Below are positions 7,221 through 18,400 of a stretch of DNA of 25,756 bases, piece by piece; position 1 is the stretch's first letter; the number at the start of each line of letters is the position of its first letter. The position numbers and the translations under genes are program-made. The notes beneath the pieces are model-generated. The model was not told the DNA's origin and did no database searches. It was given only the letters and a program-made list of their open reading frames with translations. The DNA comes from Chitinophaga pinensis. Its GTDB lineage: Bacteria; Bacteroidota; Bacteroidia; Flavobacteriales_D; Crocinitomicaceae. Location: NCBI GenBank assembly GCA_945897765.1, contig CAMDGP010000006.1:1-25756 (forward strand), in the 5' to 3' direction.

Positions 7221-7239
7221 ATCCTGCGCAACTCAAAAC
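7196..7239. repeat. 44-bp palindrome at the tyrS/coaE convergent boundary
   Basis: Two perfect 21-base arms (7196-7216 and 7219-7239) flank a GG centre. The left arm contains the last direct copy of the 18-bp repeat. The right arm is its inverted copy and includes the coaE stop codon (7233-7235 on the minus strand). As RNA it would form a very long hairpin on either strand. There is no T-run after the stem on either strand, so a classic intrinsic terminator is not shown, although a role in transcript ends or mRNA stability is plausible. Confidence 0.9.
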
Positions 7240-7811
7240 TTCAAGCTCTCTATTACCCCTTCAATCTGTTTCAAAAGCGGACTTTCACCATCATTTAAAA
7301 TTTGTAAGGACGTCATTTTGCGTTTTTCATTATCATTCATTTGATTATTCATCCGCGTTAAAACTTCTTCCTTGGTGATGATATCTCGATTTAAAACACG
7401 TTTCAATCGTAATTCTTCAGGTGCATAAATTAAAATAGTAGCATCGAAATTGCGATAAGCACCCGTTTCAAAAAGTATGGCAGCTTCATTAAAAATTAAA
7501 TCACTTTTTTGAGAATTTGCCCAATCTTCAAAATCTTGTCTCACAATTGGATGAATTAACTGATTGACTTTCAATCGGAGTTCGTCGTTTGAGAAAATTG
7601 CAGTTGCAAGAATTTTTTTATCTAACTCACTACCGAAGTAAACATTTTCACCTACGAGGTCAATCAATCCTTGTCGAATTAAAGGATGAGCGTTCGTCAA
7701 CTCTTTTGAGCGAACATCTGAATAGTAAACAGGATAACCCATTCGCTCGATGATTGTCGCAATAAATGATTTCCCTGAGCCAATACCACCTGTGATTCCG
7801 AATCTCTTCAT
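7233..7811 (-). CDS. coaE: Dephospho-CoA kinase
   Basis: This 192-residue P-loop kinase catalyses the last step of coenzyme A synthesis, phosphorylating the 3'-hydroxyl of dephospho-CoA ribose. The Walker A loop is GGIGSGKS (residues 8-15), followed by Asp32 in YYSDVRSKEL, the expected catalytic aspartate region. The mid-region HPIVRQDF and the strand DLIFNEAAILFETG match the family's 'HP.V...' and 'PLLFE' blocks. The lid-type segment carries RVLNRDIITKEEVLTRMNNQM. Length is close to the typical 200. It is convergent with tyrS, and its stop lies inside a 44-bp palindrome. A TATCTTCG box ends 5 bases before its ATG. Confidence 0.95.
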   Translation of the reverse strand: MKRFGITGGIGSGKSFIATIIERMGYPVYYSDVRSKELTNAHPLIRQGLIDLVGENVYFGSELDKKILATAIFSNDELRLKVNQLIHPIVRQDFEDWANSQKSDLIFNEAAILFETGAYRNFDATILIYAPEELRLKRVLNRDIITKEEVLTRMNNQMNDNEKRKMTSLQILNDGESPLLKQIEGVIESLKF

Positions 7812-7816
7812 TGAAG

Positions 7817-7824
7817 CGAAGATA
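7817..7824 (-). promoter_or_regulatory. -7 box directly before coaE
   Basis: On the minus strand the sequence is TATCTTCG, CTTCA, then ATG. It has the TTCG form also seen before the histidine kinase, gldA-like and methyltransferase genes. No clear -33 element was found. Confidence 0.45.
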
Positions 7825-7931
7825 AATCAAATTATAGTTTGAAAGATAAATTCATATAAAATGACACGATATAATCACTAAATGAATAATAGTTCATTAA
7901 GGTATTACAACTTTTTAAGAATTTAAAATGC

Positions 7932-7939
7932 TAATTTCG
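7932..7939 (+). promoter_or_regulatory. -7 box directly before the methyltransferase gene
   Basis: TAATTTCG is followed by CACA and the ATG at 7944, again placing the expected transcription start at the start codon. The -33 region is AT-rich with no certain TTTG. Confidence 0.5.
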
Positions 7940-7943
7940 CACA

Positions 7944-8678
7944 ATGAATCAAAAAGAGTGGTTTGCGGAATGGTTTGACACGCGTTATTATCACCAGTTG
8001 TATCAAAACCGCAATGAAGAAGAAGCTGCTTTGTTTATTTCGAACTTATTGCAATTTCTGAATTTACCAAAATCTTACAACTTATTGGATTTAGCTTGCG
8101 GAAAAGGTCGTCATTCGGTAACGTTAAATTCCTTTGGTTACGAAGTTTTAGGTGTTGACTTGGCGGCGAATAGCATTCAAGAAGCTTCCAAATTTCAAAA
8201 TGAATCGCTTTCATTTGCAACTCACGATATGCGCGAAGTGATTGAAAACAAAACGTTTGATGCGATTTTTAATCTTTTTACAAGTTTTGGTTATTTCGAC
8301 CATGAAAGTGAAAATGAAAAGGTGTGTGCCTCAATCGCAAAAATGCTTGCTCCAAAAGGAAAATTAATCATTGATTTTATGAATGCGGAGAAAGTGATTC
8401 AACAATTAGTGGCGGAAGAAGTGAAAGAAGTTGGAGACTTGGCATTTAATCTAGAGCGACGTTATGACGGAAAACACATCTACAAAGACATTCGTTTTCA
8501 AGATAATGGACAAGATTTTCATTTCACTGAACGTGTTCAAGCTTTGAAACTAGCCGATTTTACACGTTTATTGCAAACTAATTTTAACATATTAGCAACT
8601 TTCGGAACTTTTGATTTACAAGCTTATTCACCAACAGCATCCGATCGATTAATCATTATAGCAGAGCGAAAAACATGA
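7944..8678 (+). CDS. Class I SAM-dependent methyltransferase
   Basis: This 244-residue protein has a seven-strand Rossmann-type methyltransferase fold. Motif I, which binds S-adenosylmethionine, is LLDLACGKGRHS (residues 47-58). Motif II lies around VLGVDLAANSIQEASK, and the post-I acidic strand and THDMREV segment follow. The catalytic-side strand reads DAIFNLFTSFGYFD. The N-terminal WFAEWFDTRYYHQLYQNRNEEEA is typical of the Methyltransf_25 group in Bacteroidota. The substrate (protein, RNA or small molecule) cannot be told from sequence. The stop overlaps the start of a ZIP-family transporter in an ATGA arrangement, so the pair is translationally coupled; whether they work together is unknown. 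Confidence 0.88.
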   Translation: MNQKEWFAEWFDTRYYHQLYQNRNEEEAALFISNLLQFLNLPKSYNLLDLACGKGRHSVTLNSFGYEVLGVDLAANSIQEASKFQNESLSFATHDMREVIENKTFDAIFNLFTSFGYFDHESENEKVCASIAKMLAPKGKLIIDFMNAEKVIQQLVAEEVKEVGDLAFNLERRYDGKHIYKDIRFQDNGQDFHFTERVQALKLADFTRLLQTNFNILATFGTFDLQAYSPTASDRLIIIAERKT

Positions 8679-9400
8679 GTTTAAGTATTGTTTTTATTGG
8701 ATTATTTCTCTCTGTAATCATAGGTGGATTGGTTGTGAATTACTTGCACGCCACTAACAAAAGTCAATTCATTAAATTAGCTTTAGCGTTTAGTGGTGGT
8801 TTTTTATTAGCGATTATTTTTCAGCATCTACTTCCAGATTTATACCACGATGGCGCTGGAACTATTGGAATTTACATTTTAATGGGCTTTTTAATTCAAT
8901 TGATTTTAGAGTATTTTTCAGGTGGAATTGAACACGGCCACGTTCACGTACATCAAGGTCAACCTTTACCTTGGGCCTTGTTTATTTCACTTTCTGTTCA
9001 TTCTGTCATCGAAGGAATTCCGTTGGGAAATCAATACATGGGCATTGTTTCCGAGCACAGTCACGCGCACGGTTCACTTTTCTGGGGAATTATTTTTCTT
9101 CAAGTTCCAGTTTCAATCGCACTTATGACTTTGTTAATGAGCACCAAACTTTCAACTTTTCAATCGTGGTTGGTTTTAATCGCATTTGGAATTATGACGC
9201 CCCTTGGAGTATTGCTAGGATTTGCCGTTTCTCCTGAGCAATTAGGAATTGATGTGCATGTAATTTTAGCTATTGTGGTTGGTATGTTTTTACATATTTC
9301 AACAACTATCATTTTTGAAACCACTGAAAACCATAAATTTAACTTACTAAAATTAGTAAGTATCGTTTTTGGCTGTGGCTTGGCGATGGTGATGTATTGA
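8675..9400 (+). CDS. ZIP-family metal transporter with altered TM5 site
   Basis: This is a 241-residue inner-membrane protein with about eight hydrophobic segments. It has ZIP-family landmarks: FSGGFLLAIIFQHLLPD in the second helix, a His-rich loop IEHGHVHVHQ (residues 85-94), and the fourth-helix motif HSVIEGIPLG with H109 and E113. A second His-rich loop has EHSHAHG (127-133). ZIP proteins bring Zn2+, Fe2+ or Mn2+ into the cytoplasm. The oddity is the fifth helix. In characterised ZIPs the residues around its conserved Pro are metal ligands, but here they read FLQVPVS, with Leu at -3, Gln at -2 and Val at +1 relative to P145. It overlaps the methyltransferase gene by 4 bases. Family is fairly secure; metal and direction are not. 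Confidence 0.85.
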   Translation: MSLSIVFIGLFLSVIIGGLVVNYLHATNKSQFIKLALAFSGGFLLAIIFQHLLPDLYHDGAGTIGIYILMGFLIQLILEYFSGGIEHGHVHVHQGQPLPWALFISLSVHSVIEGIPLGNQYMGIVSEHSHAHGSLFWGIIFLQVPVSIALMTLLMSTKLSTFQSWLVLIAFGIMTPLGVLLGFAVSPEQLGIDVHVILAIVVGMFLHISTTIIFETTENHKFNLLKLVSIVFGCGLAMVMY

Positions 9401-9451
9401 GGAAGAAAAGTAAAAAAAGCATCTTGATTTTCAGTGTTTTGTCACAAAGTA

Positions 9452-9502
9452 AGGGCAATTTTATTTTTATGATTGAAAAAACAACTTAATCGCCCTCTTT
9501 TT
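9452..9502 (+). terminator. Possible terminator after the ZIP gene
   Basis: AGGGCAATT (9452-9460) can pair with AATCGCCCT (9488-9496), with one mismatch, across a 27-base AT-rich loop. It is followed by CTTTTT. The long loop makes this weak, but the position between the ZIP gene and the maeB promoter is right. Confidence 0.3.
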
Positions 9503-9595
9503 ACAGACAAAAATTGATGTAAACCCACTTGTTTTTTTGTCGCTATTGTAACGCTAGGATTGAATTTTATACTATGAATCTTCTTGTTTTTTTCT

Positions 9596-9603
9596 TATTT
9601 TTG
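9596..9603 (+). promoter_or_regulatory. -7 box for the maeB-ruvA-sprA unit
   Basis: TATTTTTG, followed by C, matches TAnnTTTG. The maeB ATG is 19 bases downstream. The next three genes follow with gaps of at most 6 bases and no promoter of their own that I can see, so this box may drive sprA expression. No clear TTTG at -33. Confidence 0.5.
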
Positions 9604-9622
9604 CACCCCTTAAAATTAAAAA

Positions 9623-11890
9623 ATGGCCAAAATCAGAAAACAAGACGCACTGGATTATCACTCCTCAGGAAAACCTGGGAAGATTGAAGTGGTTCCTACA
9701 AAACCGTATGCCTCTCAACGCGATTTGTCTTTGGCTTATTCACCTGGCGTTGCAGAACCTTGTTTGAAAATAGCTGAAAATAAAGACGACGTTTACAAAT
9801 ATACCGCTAAGGCAAATCTTGTAGCTGTAATTTCAAACGGAACTGCTGTTTTAGGTTTGGGCGATATCGGACCTGAAGCATCAAAACCAGTGATGGAAGG
9901 AAAAGCGTTGTTGTTTAAAATCTTTGCTGACATCGATGTCTTTGATATTGAGTTAGATGCGAAAAACCCCGAATTGTTTATTCAGACGGTAAAAGCAATG
10001 GCACCAACATTTGGAGGTATCAATTTAGAAGATATCAAAGCACCTGAAGCTTTTGAGATTGAACGTCGCTTGAAAGAAGAGTTAGATATTCCAATTATGC
10101 ACGACGATCAGCATGGAACAGCAATTATTTCTTCAGCAGCGCTTTTAAATGCATTGGGATTAGCTGGTAAAAAAATCGAAGAGGTGAAAATCGTTGTTTC
10201 AGGTGCTGGACCATCTGCTTTAGCTTGTGCTAAATTATACAACGCAATTGGGGCAAAATTGGATAATATTTTCATGTATGATTCAAAAGGATTGATATGT
10301 CAAAGCAGAAAGAATTTAGACCCAATGAAGCAGCTTTTTGCCAATCATAATTGTGAACTTTCTTTTGAAGAAGCTTTTAAAGATGCAGACGTTTTTCTGG
10401 GTCTTTCAAGAGCAGGACTCGTTTCTAAAGATATGATTGCAGCAATGGCGAATGATCCTATTGTTTTTGCTTTAGCTAATCCTGAACCGGAGATTTCATA
10501 CAAAGATGCCACTTCAGTTCGCAAGGATATCATTATGGCAACAGGGCGTTCAGACCATCCTAACCAAGTGAATAATGTTTTGGGATTCCCATACATTTTC
10601 AGAGGAGCATTGGATGTTCGTGCCACTGCCATTAATGAAGAAATGAAACTCGCAGCCGTGAAAGCAATTGCTTCGTTGGCGAAAGAAACAATTCCAGAGG
10701 AAGTTATTGAAGCCTATGGCGAAAAAAATATTTCATTTGGACGCGAACAAATCATTCCAAAACCGTTGGATCCACGATTGATTTATTACGTTGCGCCAGC
10801 AGTTGCAAAAGCAGCGATGGATTCCGGAGTGGCGAAAAATCCAATTTTAGATTGGGAAGAATATGAAAACCAACTAAAAAGTAGATTAGGATTAAATAAT
10901 AAATTGGTCAGAAATATTACCTCAAAAGCACAACGCAATCCGAAAACGGTAGTTTTTGCTGAAGCGGATAATGTGAAAATTTTAAAAGCAGCACAATTAG
11001 CTTACGATGAAGGTGTTGCGATTCCCATTTTATTAGGAAAGAAAACGAAAATCCTAAAACTTATTGAAGAATACGCTATCGAATTACCAGAAGAAGTAGC
11101 GATTATCGATCCCAAATTAGAAGAGGAAGAAAAACGCAGAATTGCCTACGGAAAAGCCTTTTTTGAAAAACGTAAACGCAAAGGAATTACAGAATTTGAG
11201 GCCATTCAATTAATGCGTGAGCGAAATTATTTTGGTGCGATGATGGTAGATTTAGGTCATGCTGACGCTATGATTACAGGCTTAACAAGAAGCTATCGTT
11301 CGTGTGTTCGACCTATCATTCAAATTATTGGTTTAGAGAAAGATGTAAATACCGTTTCTGGACTATACATTTTGAATACCAAAAGAGGACCAATGTTCTT
11401 AGCTGACACAACGATTAATCTTAATCCAACATCAGAACAAATTGCCGAAATCACGAATAACGTTGCTAAGATTGTCCGAAAATTGCAAATCATTCCGAAA
11501 ATTGCTTTGTTGAGTTACTCTAACTTTGGATCATCTCCAGGTCCCGATTCAGAAAAAATGGGTCAAGCCGTGAAGATTTTACACGAAAAATATCCAACGC
11601 TTGTGGTTGATGGAGAAGTACAAGCAAATTTTGCACTCGATTCAGAATTAATGAACGAGAAATTTTCGTTTTCTCATTTAGCTAATAAGCAAGTAAACAC
11701 CTTGATTTTCCCGAATTTATCTTCTGGGAATATTTCCTATAAACTGTTACAACAAATGACGGATAGCGATGCAATTGGTCCTATTCTAGTTGGTTTAAAA
11801 AAATCAATACATGTTCTACAATTAGGTTCTACGGTGCGCGAAATCACCAACATGGTAAAAATTGCAGTTATTGACGCTCAAAATAAATAA
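9623..11890 (+). CDS. maeB: NADP-dependent malic enzyme (fused PTA-like domain)
   Basis: This 755-residue protein has the MaeB two-part layout. Residues about 17-400 are malic enzyme: AYSPGVAEPC (38-47), TAVLGLGDIGPEASKPVMEGKALL with the likely catalytic Lys94, INLEDIKAPEAFEIE for divalent metal, and a nucleotide-binding segment VKIVVSGAGPSALAC. Residues about 430-750 are a phosphotransacetylase-like domain (AEADNVKILKAAQLAYDEGVAIPILLG, SNFGSSPGPDSEKM), which in known MaeB proteins is regulatory rather than catalytic. The enzyme oxidatively decarboxylates malate to pyruvate, generating NADPH in the cytoplasm. Length matches the family at about 760. It is first in an apparent operon, followed by ruvA after 5 bases. 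Confidence 0.96.
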   Translation: MAKIRKQDALDYHSSGKPGKIEVVPTKPYASQRDLSLAYSPGVAEPCLKIAENKDDVYKYTAKANLVAVISNGTAVLGLGDIGPEASKPVMEGKALLFKIFADIDVFDIELDAKNPELFIQTVKAMAPTFGGINLEDIKAPEAFEIERRLKEELDIPIMHDDQHGTAIISSAALLNALGLAGKKIEEVKIVVSGAGPSALACAKLYNAIGAKLDNIFMYDSKGLICQSRKNLDPMKQLFANHNCELSFEEAFKDADVFLGLSRAGLVSKDMIAAMANDPIVFALANPEPEISYKDATSVRKDIIMATGRSDHPNQVNNVLGFPYIFRGALDVRATAINEEMKLAAVKAIASLAKETIPEEVIEAYGEKNISFGREQIIPKPLDPRLIYYVAPAVAKAAMDSGVAKNPILDWEEYENQLKSRLGLNNKLVRNITSKAQRNPKTVVFAEADNVKILKAAQLAYDEGVAIPILLGKKTKILKLIEEYAIELPEEVAIIDPKLEEEEKRRIAYGKAFFEKRKRKGITEFEAIQLMRERNYFGAMMVDLGHADAMITGLTRSYRSCVRPIIQIIGLEKDVNTVSGLYILNTKRGPMFLADTTINLNPTSEQIAEITNNVAKIVRKLQIIPKIALLSYSNFGSSPGPDSEKMGQAVKILHEKYPTLVVDGEVQANFALDSELMNEKFSFSHLANKQVNTLIFPNLSSGNISYKLLQQMTDSDAIGPILVGLKKSIHVLQLGSTVREITNMVKIAVIDAQNK

Positions 11891-11895
11891 AGAAT

Positions 11896-12471
11896 ATGAT
11901 TGGTTCCTTAAATGGCAGATTACTAGAAAAATATCCAACAGAACTTCTCGTTGAATGTGGAGGAGTTGGTTACGAGGTGAAAATTTCATTACACACTTTT
12001 TCACAACTTGCGGATAGTGAATCGATAAAGATTTATACGAAATTAATAGTCCGTGAAGATGCGCATTTGTTGTATGGCTTCAACACAAAAGACGAACGTG
12101 AAATGTTCAATTTTTTAATCAGTGTGTCAGGAATTGGTCCGAATACTGCTTTGATAATGCTTTCGTCCCTTTCTCCCGAAGAAATTGCAAACGCAATCCA
12201 AACGGAAGATGTAATATCAATTCAAAAAGTAAAAGGAATTGGGGCTAAAACGGCTCAAAGAGTAATTATCGACCTGAAAGGGAAAGTGTTAAAATTCATT
12301 GGAGATACTGAAATTAACAATTCTAAAAACAATACAAATAGATTTGATGCGTTAACTGCTTTAGTTTCCTTAGGATTTGACAAGAAATCTGCTGAAAAAG
12401 TATTGGATAGAATTGATTCAGGTAGCGAAACTGTTGAACAACTCATAAAAGGCGCATTAAAGCTGTTGTAA
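11896..12471 (+). CDS. ruvA: Holliday junction branch migration protein RuvA
   Basis: This 191-residue protein has the three RuvA domains. The N-terminal OB-fold begins MIGSLNGRLLEKYPTELLVECGG. Two helix-hairpin-helix motifs follow, SVSGIGPNTAL (residues 76-86) and KVKGIGAKTAQRVIIDLKGK (111-130). After a flexible linker comes a C-terminal three-helix domain (RFDALTALVSLGFDKKSAEKVL) that contacts RuvB. RuvA tetramers bind Holliday junctions and load the RuvB motor during recombinational repair. The gene lies between maeB and sprA, separated by 5 and 6 bases. Linkage of ruvA to sprA recurs in Flavobacteriales from memory, and no functional tie is known. Confidence 0.96.
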   Translation: MIGSLNGRLLEKYPTELLVECGGVGYEVKISLHTFSQLADSESIKIYTKLIVREDAHLLYGFNTKDEREMFNFLISVSGIGPNTALIMLSSLSPEEIANAIQTEDVISIQKVKGIGAKTAQRVIIDLKGKVLKFIGDTEINNSKNNTNRFDALTALVSLGFDKKSAEKVLDRIDSGSETVEQLIKGALKLL

Positions 12472-12477
12472 AGTTGA

Positions 12478-15400
12478 ATGAAAACTAAAAGAATTGACAA
12501 TTTGAGATATTTAAGTGCTTTAGCATCAGTCTTTTTTCTGATGTTAATATGCTCAATGGAAGCTTATGGACAAACAGACCCAGATCTTCCTTTTCCAATT
12601 ATCAACCCAATGAATCCCTACCAAAACTTACCGCAAAGTTTTGATTTAGGAGATCCAACTTCCTTGCAACAAAATATCACTTACGACCCAACTACTGGTA
12701 ATTACATATTTACCGAAACATTGGGAAATGGCATTTTATACCGTCCACCGTCCATGATGACCTTGGAAGAATATTTAAAATACGAAGAAAAAAAATCTCA
12801 AACCTTGGATTGGCAAGAGATAATCGAAGAAGAAACAGCTGAAAATAGAACCTTTGAATTGCCCATTAAGATTGGAAGTAAGGTTTTTGAAAACTTCTTT
12901 GGTTCCGACGAAATTAAAATTATTCCTGGAGGAAACCTAGAGCTTTCTTTAGGGGCAACTTCTTCGCGTTATGATAACCCAATGTTGCCAATGCGTCAAC
13001 GGAGAGTAACACGTTTTGATTTTAACCAAAATATCAATTTAGATGTTACGGGACAAATCGGAACTAAATTGAAGTTGAACATGAAATACAACACTGGTGC
13101 GACCTTCGATTTTGAAAATATTTCAAAGCTGGAACACACTGGAAATGAAGATCAAATTTTACAAAAAATTGCACTTGGAAATGTTTCCTTAGATCTTCCA
13201 ACTACTTTAATACAAGGTTCTCAGACACTTTTCGGAGCAAAAACAACTTTAAAATTTGGACGTGCAACAGTTGATTTAATCGCGGCTTCGTCCAAAGGTA
13301 AAAGAACAGAAATCAACATTACAGGAAAAGCACAAGTTCAAAAATTTGAATTAAGTGCTGACAATTACGAAGCGAACCGTCACTATTTCTTGAATATGTA
13401 TCACCAACAGCATTACGACACAGCAATGTCAACTTTGCCAGTGGTGAGCTCAACGATTTTTATAACTAGAATGGAAGTTTGGGTAACCAATAGAACTTCT
13501 GTTACTGAAAACACAAGAAACATTTTGGCATTTGCCGATTTAGGAGAAGCGAAACCAGCAAACTGGGAAGGAAATCCAGGCAATGCTTCGCCGAATGAAA
13601 TTCCTGATAACGAAGCAAATGGCTTATACGAATGGGCAGCAAATCAACCTTTAATTCGTGGTTTTTCTAACTCAGTTACCGTTTTAGCTTCTCAAATAAA
13701 TGCACCTGGACCATTCAATCAAGCTGTAGAATATGAAAAAGTTGAAAATGCACGTAAGTTGGCAGAAAGTGAGTTTTCTTACAATTCATTACTAGGATAT
13801 ATATCTTTAAATACTTCACTCAACAATGACGAAGTTTTATCGGTTGCTTACGAATATACGTACCGTGGTGAAACTTATCAAGTTGGTGAATTTTCAACCG
13901 ATGGAGCTAGTGGTCAAGAAGCATTAATCCTAAAATTATTGAAACCAACAATCACAAGTCCTAAAAATAAAGTGTGGGATTTGATGATGAAAAACGTTTA
14001 TTCAATTGGTGCATTTCAAGTGGATCAAACTGGTTTTAAAATCGATATTCTTTACAATAATCCAGAAACTTCTGTTCCTGCGCCTTTCGTTCCTTTAGCT
14101 GGTGTTGACGGAAAACAGATTGTTACTTTGTTAGATATGGACAAAATAAATCAAAACAATCAACCGTTTGCGGATGGTGTTTTTGACTTTGCTCCTTTCA
14201 ACCAAATTGCTAACAAAATCGATAACGGGGGAACAATCAACAAGAAAAACGGTCGTATTTATTTCTCAACAGTTGAACCTTTCGGAAAAACATTGGCAGA
14301 TAAGCTTCAAGATGCTGGAATTTCTCCAGTAATCATTAATAAAGTTGCTTTCACAGAATTATATGATTCAACAAAAACGGCAGCACAGCAAATTCCAAGT
14401 AAAAATAGATTTGTATTTAAAGGAGAATATCAATCTTCCATAAGCTCAAATATTCCGTTGAATGTAATGAACGTTCCTCAAGGTGCTGTTAGTGTAACTG
14501 CTGGAGGAATAAAATTAATCGAAGGGCAAGACTATTCAATTGATTATGCTTCGAGTTCAGTTCGAATCTTAAACACGGGGATTTTAGAGTCAAATACGCC
14601 AATTAAAATTTCGATTGAAAGTAATTCTGTTTTTGGATTCCAAGCTCGTTCAATGATTGGTGGTCACTATGCTTACCGTTTCAATGAAAACATTAAACTT
14701 GGGGCAACTTGGGTGCGAATGATGGAGCGTCCTGTTACTCAAAAAGTCGATTTTGGAAGTGAACCCTTCAAAAACAATGTTATCGGAGCTGATTTTGCCA
14801 TTCGAACTGATGTTCCATTCTTGACGAAATTAGTGGACATGCTACCCGTTATTTCTACCAATCAAATGTCAACATTGTCGTTTAATGGAGAAGTTGCCCA
14901 TTTAATTCCCGGTCAACCGAGAGCAATCAACAAAGAAGGAACATCCTACATCGACGATTTTGAAGCAAGTCAAAGTGCGATAGATTTAAAAAGTGTTACC
15001 GCTTGGCGATTGGCTTCCATTCCACAAGGACAACCTAGTTTGTTTCCTGAAGCAACAAAAAAAGATTTAAGCGCAGGTTTCAAACGTTCTAAACTGGCTT
15101 GGTACACAATTGACCCTTTGTTTTATCAAAGTAATCAATTGACACCTCAACACATCAAACAAAACCCTCAAATGTTGTATGACAGTAGAATGCGTTTGGT
15201 AAATCAAATAGATATTTTCCCGAATCTTCAACAACAATATGGTTCTATTCCGAACGTTGCGGTTTTAGATTTAGCTTACTATCCAAAGGAAAGAGGTTAT
15301 TATAATTACGATACAACCAATACAATTGATACTTCTGGACTTTTTATTAATCCAGAAAATCGTTGGGGAGGAATAATGCGTGCCTTGTCAACAAATGACT

Positions 15401-18400
15401 TTGAATTAGCAAACATCGAGTTTATACAATTTTGGGTGCTTGATCCTTTCAATACAGATGCTGAAGGCGTGAATCCAAACTCGCCGCACACGGGTGGAGA
15501 TTTATATTTCAACTTAGGAAATATTTCTGAAGATATACTTCCAGATTCACGTAAAAGTTTTGAAAATGGTTTACCACCAGACCCACAATCTACTTTAAAT
15601 GATAACGTTGACACAACTTTTTGGTCAAGAATTTCAACACAGCAAATTGTTGTAAATGCTTTTGATAATGATGAGGCGGCTCGGTTAAATCAAGATGTTG
15701 GTATAGATGGTTGGAAAAGTGAAGAGGAACGAATAGCTTATCAAAACTTTGTGAATTGGGTACAAGGAAACTCAGTTTTAAATCAGGCAACGAAAGATAA
15801 AATGATTGCCGATCCATCAAATGATGATTATACTTACTACTTAGATGACCGTTACGATGCTGCTACATTAGACATTCTGCAACGCTACAAACGTTTTAAC
15901 GGAATGGAAGGTAATTCACCAACAACTACGATGTCAAACTCAATCAACGCTGACGGTTATCCAACACAAGCAACAAATGCTCCAGACATAGAAGACATTA
16001 ATGGCGACAATAACTTATCTGAAAGCGAAAGTTATTTTCAATATAAAGTGAGTATGCGTCCAAACGATTTACAAACTGTTGGTCAGAATTACATTACGAA
16101 TACCCAAGTTTATCAAAACGGAACGAAAACAGAAACGTGGTATCAATTTAAAATTCCAATTAAAGATTTTGAGAAACGTGTAAACGGAATTCAGGACTTT
16201 AGATCGATTCGTTTCATGCGTATGTTCATGAAAAATTTCGATGAAGAAGTTGTACTACGTTTTGCTCGATTAGAATTAATTCGTGGAGAATGGCGTCGAT
16301 ATTATGATGATTTAACACAACCGGGATTGAGTGTTCAAACCGATCCAAACTTAACTTCCTTCAATATTGCAGCAGTAAACATCGAAGAAAATGCACAACG
16401 TTTACCTGTAAATTATGCTGTACCCCCTGGTATAGATCGAGAAGTAGATCCTTCTCAGGTTTATCAGCGTCAAATGAACGAACAATCACTGTCTTTAGAA
16501 GTTTGTAATTTACAAGATGGAGACGCAAGAGCAGCATACAGAAATGTTCAATTCGATGTTCGTACATACAAGAAAATGAAAATGTTTGTGCATGCTGAAT
16601 CTGTTTTTCAAAATCAATTAAAAGACAAAGAACTTTCATTATTCGTTCGTTTAGGAACAGATTATGTTGAGAATTATTACGAATACGAATTACCTTTAGA
16701 TGTCACTGATTGGGGAACAACCTTACCTGAAGGAATTTGGCCAGAAGGAAATAATATTGAGATTGTTTTTGATGATTTACTCGACTTAAAAAAGGAACGA
16801 AATAAGAAAATTGAACAAGGAATTACTGGGGTTTCTTACGTTGTTGAATACGCCAAAACAGATCCTCAAAACAATCAACGTAAATTAAAAGTTAAAGGAA
16901 GTCCCAACTTGCAAGGAATGCGCACGATTATGGTCGGTGTTCGCAATCCATTAAAAAATGACCCAGATAATATTTGGCAACCAGATAATGGCGATGCGGA
17001 ATGTGCAATTGTTTGGATCAATGAAATGCGCTTGACAGATTTCGTGAGTGAAGGAGGTTCAGCTGCTATTGGTCAAATGCAATTACAACTAGCTGATTTT
17101 GCTACCGTTTCTGCTTCAGGAAATTACTCAGGAATCAACTGGGGAAGTGTTGAAAGTCGTGTACAAGACCGTCAACGTAACGAACGAATAGGTGTAGATA
17201 TGAATTCTACTGTGCAACTTGGACAATTCTTCGGAAAACAAGCACGCGTTTCTCTACCTTTTTTCTATGGCTATTCATTGGGTATCATCAATCCTGAATA
17301 CGATCCATTTAATCCTGATGTTAAATTAGCAGATTACGATCTTGCAACTCGCAGAGAAAGAGCAAAATTAGGTCAAGATTTTACTTCCAGAAAGTCATTC
17401 AACTTTACGAATGTTAGAAAAGAAGCAAAAGCGGGAGCTAAACCCCATTTTTATCGAATTTCAAATTGGTCAGCAACTTATGCGTATGCAGAAAACCTAA
17501 GACGCGATTTTAACATCACTGAAGATTTAACGAAAACGTGGACGGGTGCTTTGAATTACAACTACACGTTCCCAGGAAAAGCAATTGAACCATTCAAAAA
17601 AATCAAAGCAATTGAAAAATCAAAATGGCTACAATTAGTTCGTGAGTTTAATTTATTCTTGATGCCTAAAAATATCTCTTTCACAAATGATTATTCACGT
17701 ATTTACAACCAACGCCAAATAAGAAATATTATCGTTCCAGATTATCAATTTGATGCTATATTCTTAAAACGTTTTGATTGGAATCGTAACTATCAAGTTG
17801 GTTATGACTTAACTAAAAATATTAAAACAACTTTCACTGCAACCAATAAATCTATTTTTGAAGAGGGCAATCATGGGGTTGACCGCACCAATAATCCTGA
17901 AGGCTATCAAGAATTTTTAGATACAATCAATTCGCAAATCAAATCTTTTGGGAAAACAATGGAATATAACCAAAGCTACAGTTTAAGCTACAATATTCCT
18001 TTTGATAAATTCCCTTTAACGAATTGGATTTCTGCTAATGCGAAATATTCTGGAACTTACAATTGGCAACGCTCTCCACTTGGGCAAACTGCTTTTGGTA
18101 ACACAATTCAAAATAGCCGAACGATCAACATGACTGCTCAGGCAAACTTTGTAACACTTTACAATAAAATACCCTACTTCAAAAAAGTATTGGGCGACGG
18201 AAAAGGAAGAGCTGTAACTGCGAAGATCAATGGTGACGGTAAACCAGGCCAAACTAATAAACCAACTCCGCCTAAACCAAAAGAGGAATTCAAGCCTTGG
18301 AAGCCAATTGAAGAAATGACTCCAAAAGAATTAAAAAAATACGAACGTTTGAAAAAACGCTTTGAAAAACGTTTAGAGCGTGAAGAAAAACGTAAGGAAA

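Noticed and set aside
7196..7239. Palindrome as an intrinsic bidirectional terminator
   Set aside because: The stem is excellent but neither strand has a T-run following it. It is kept as a repeat only.
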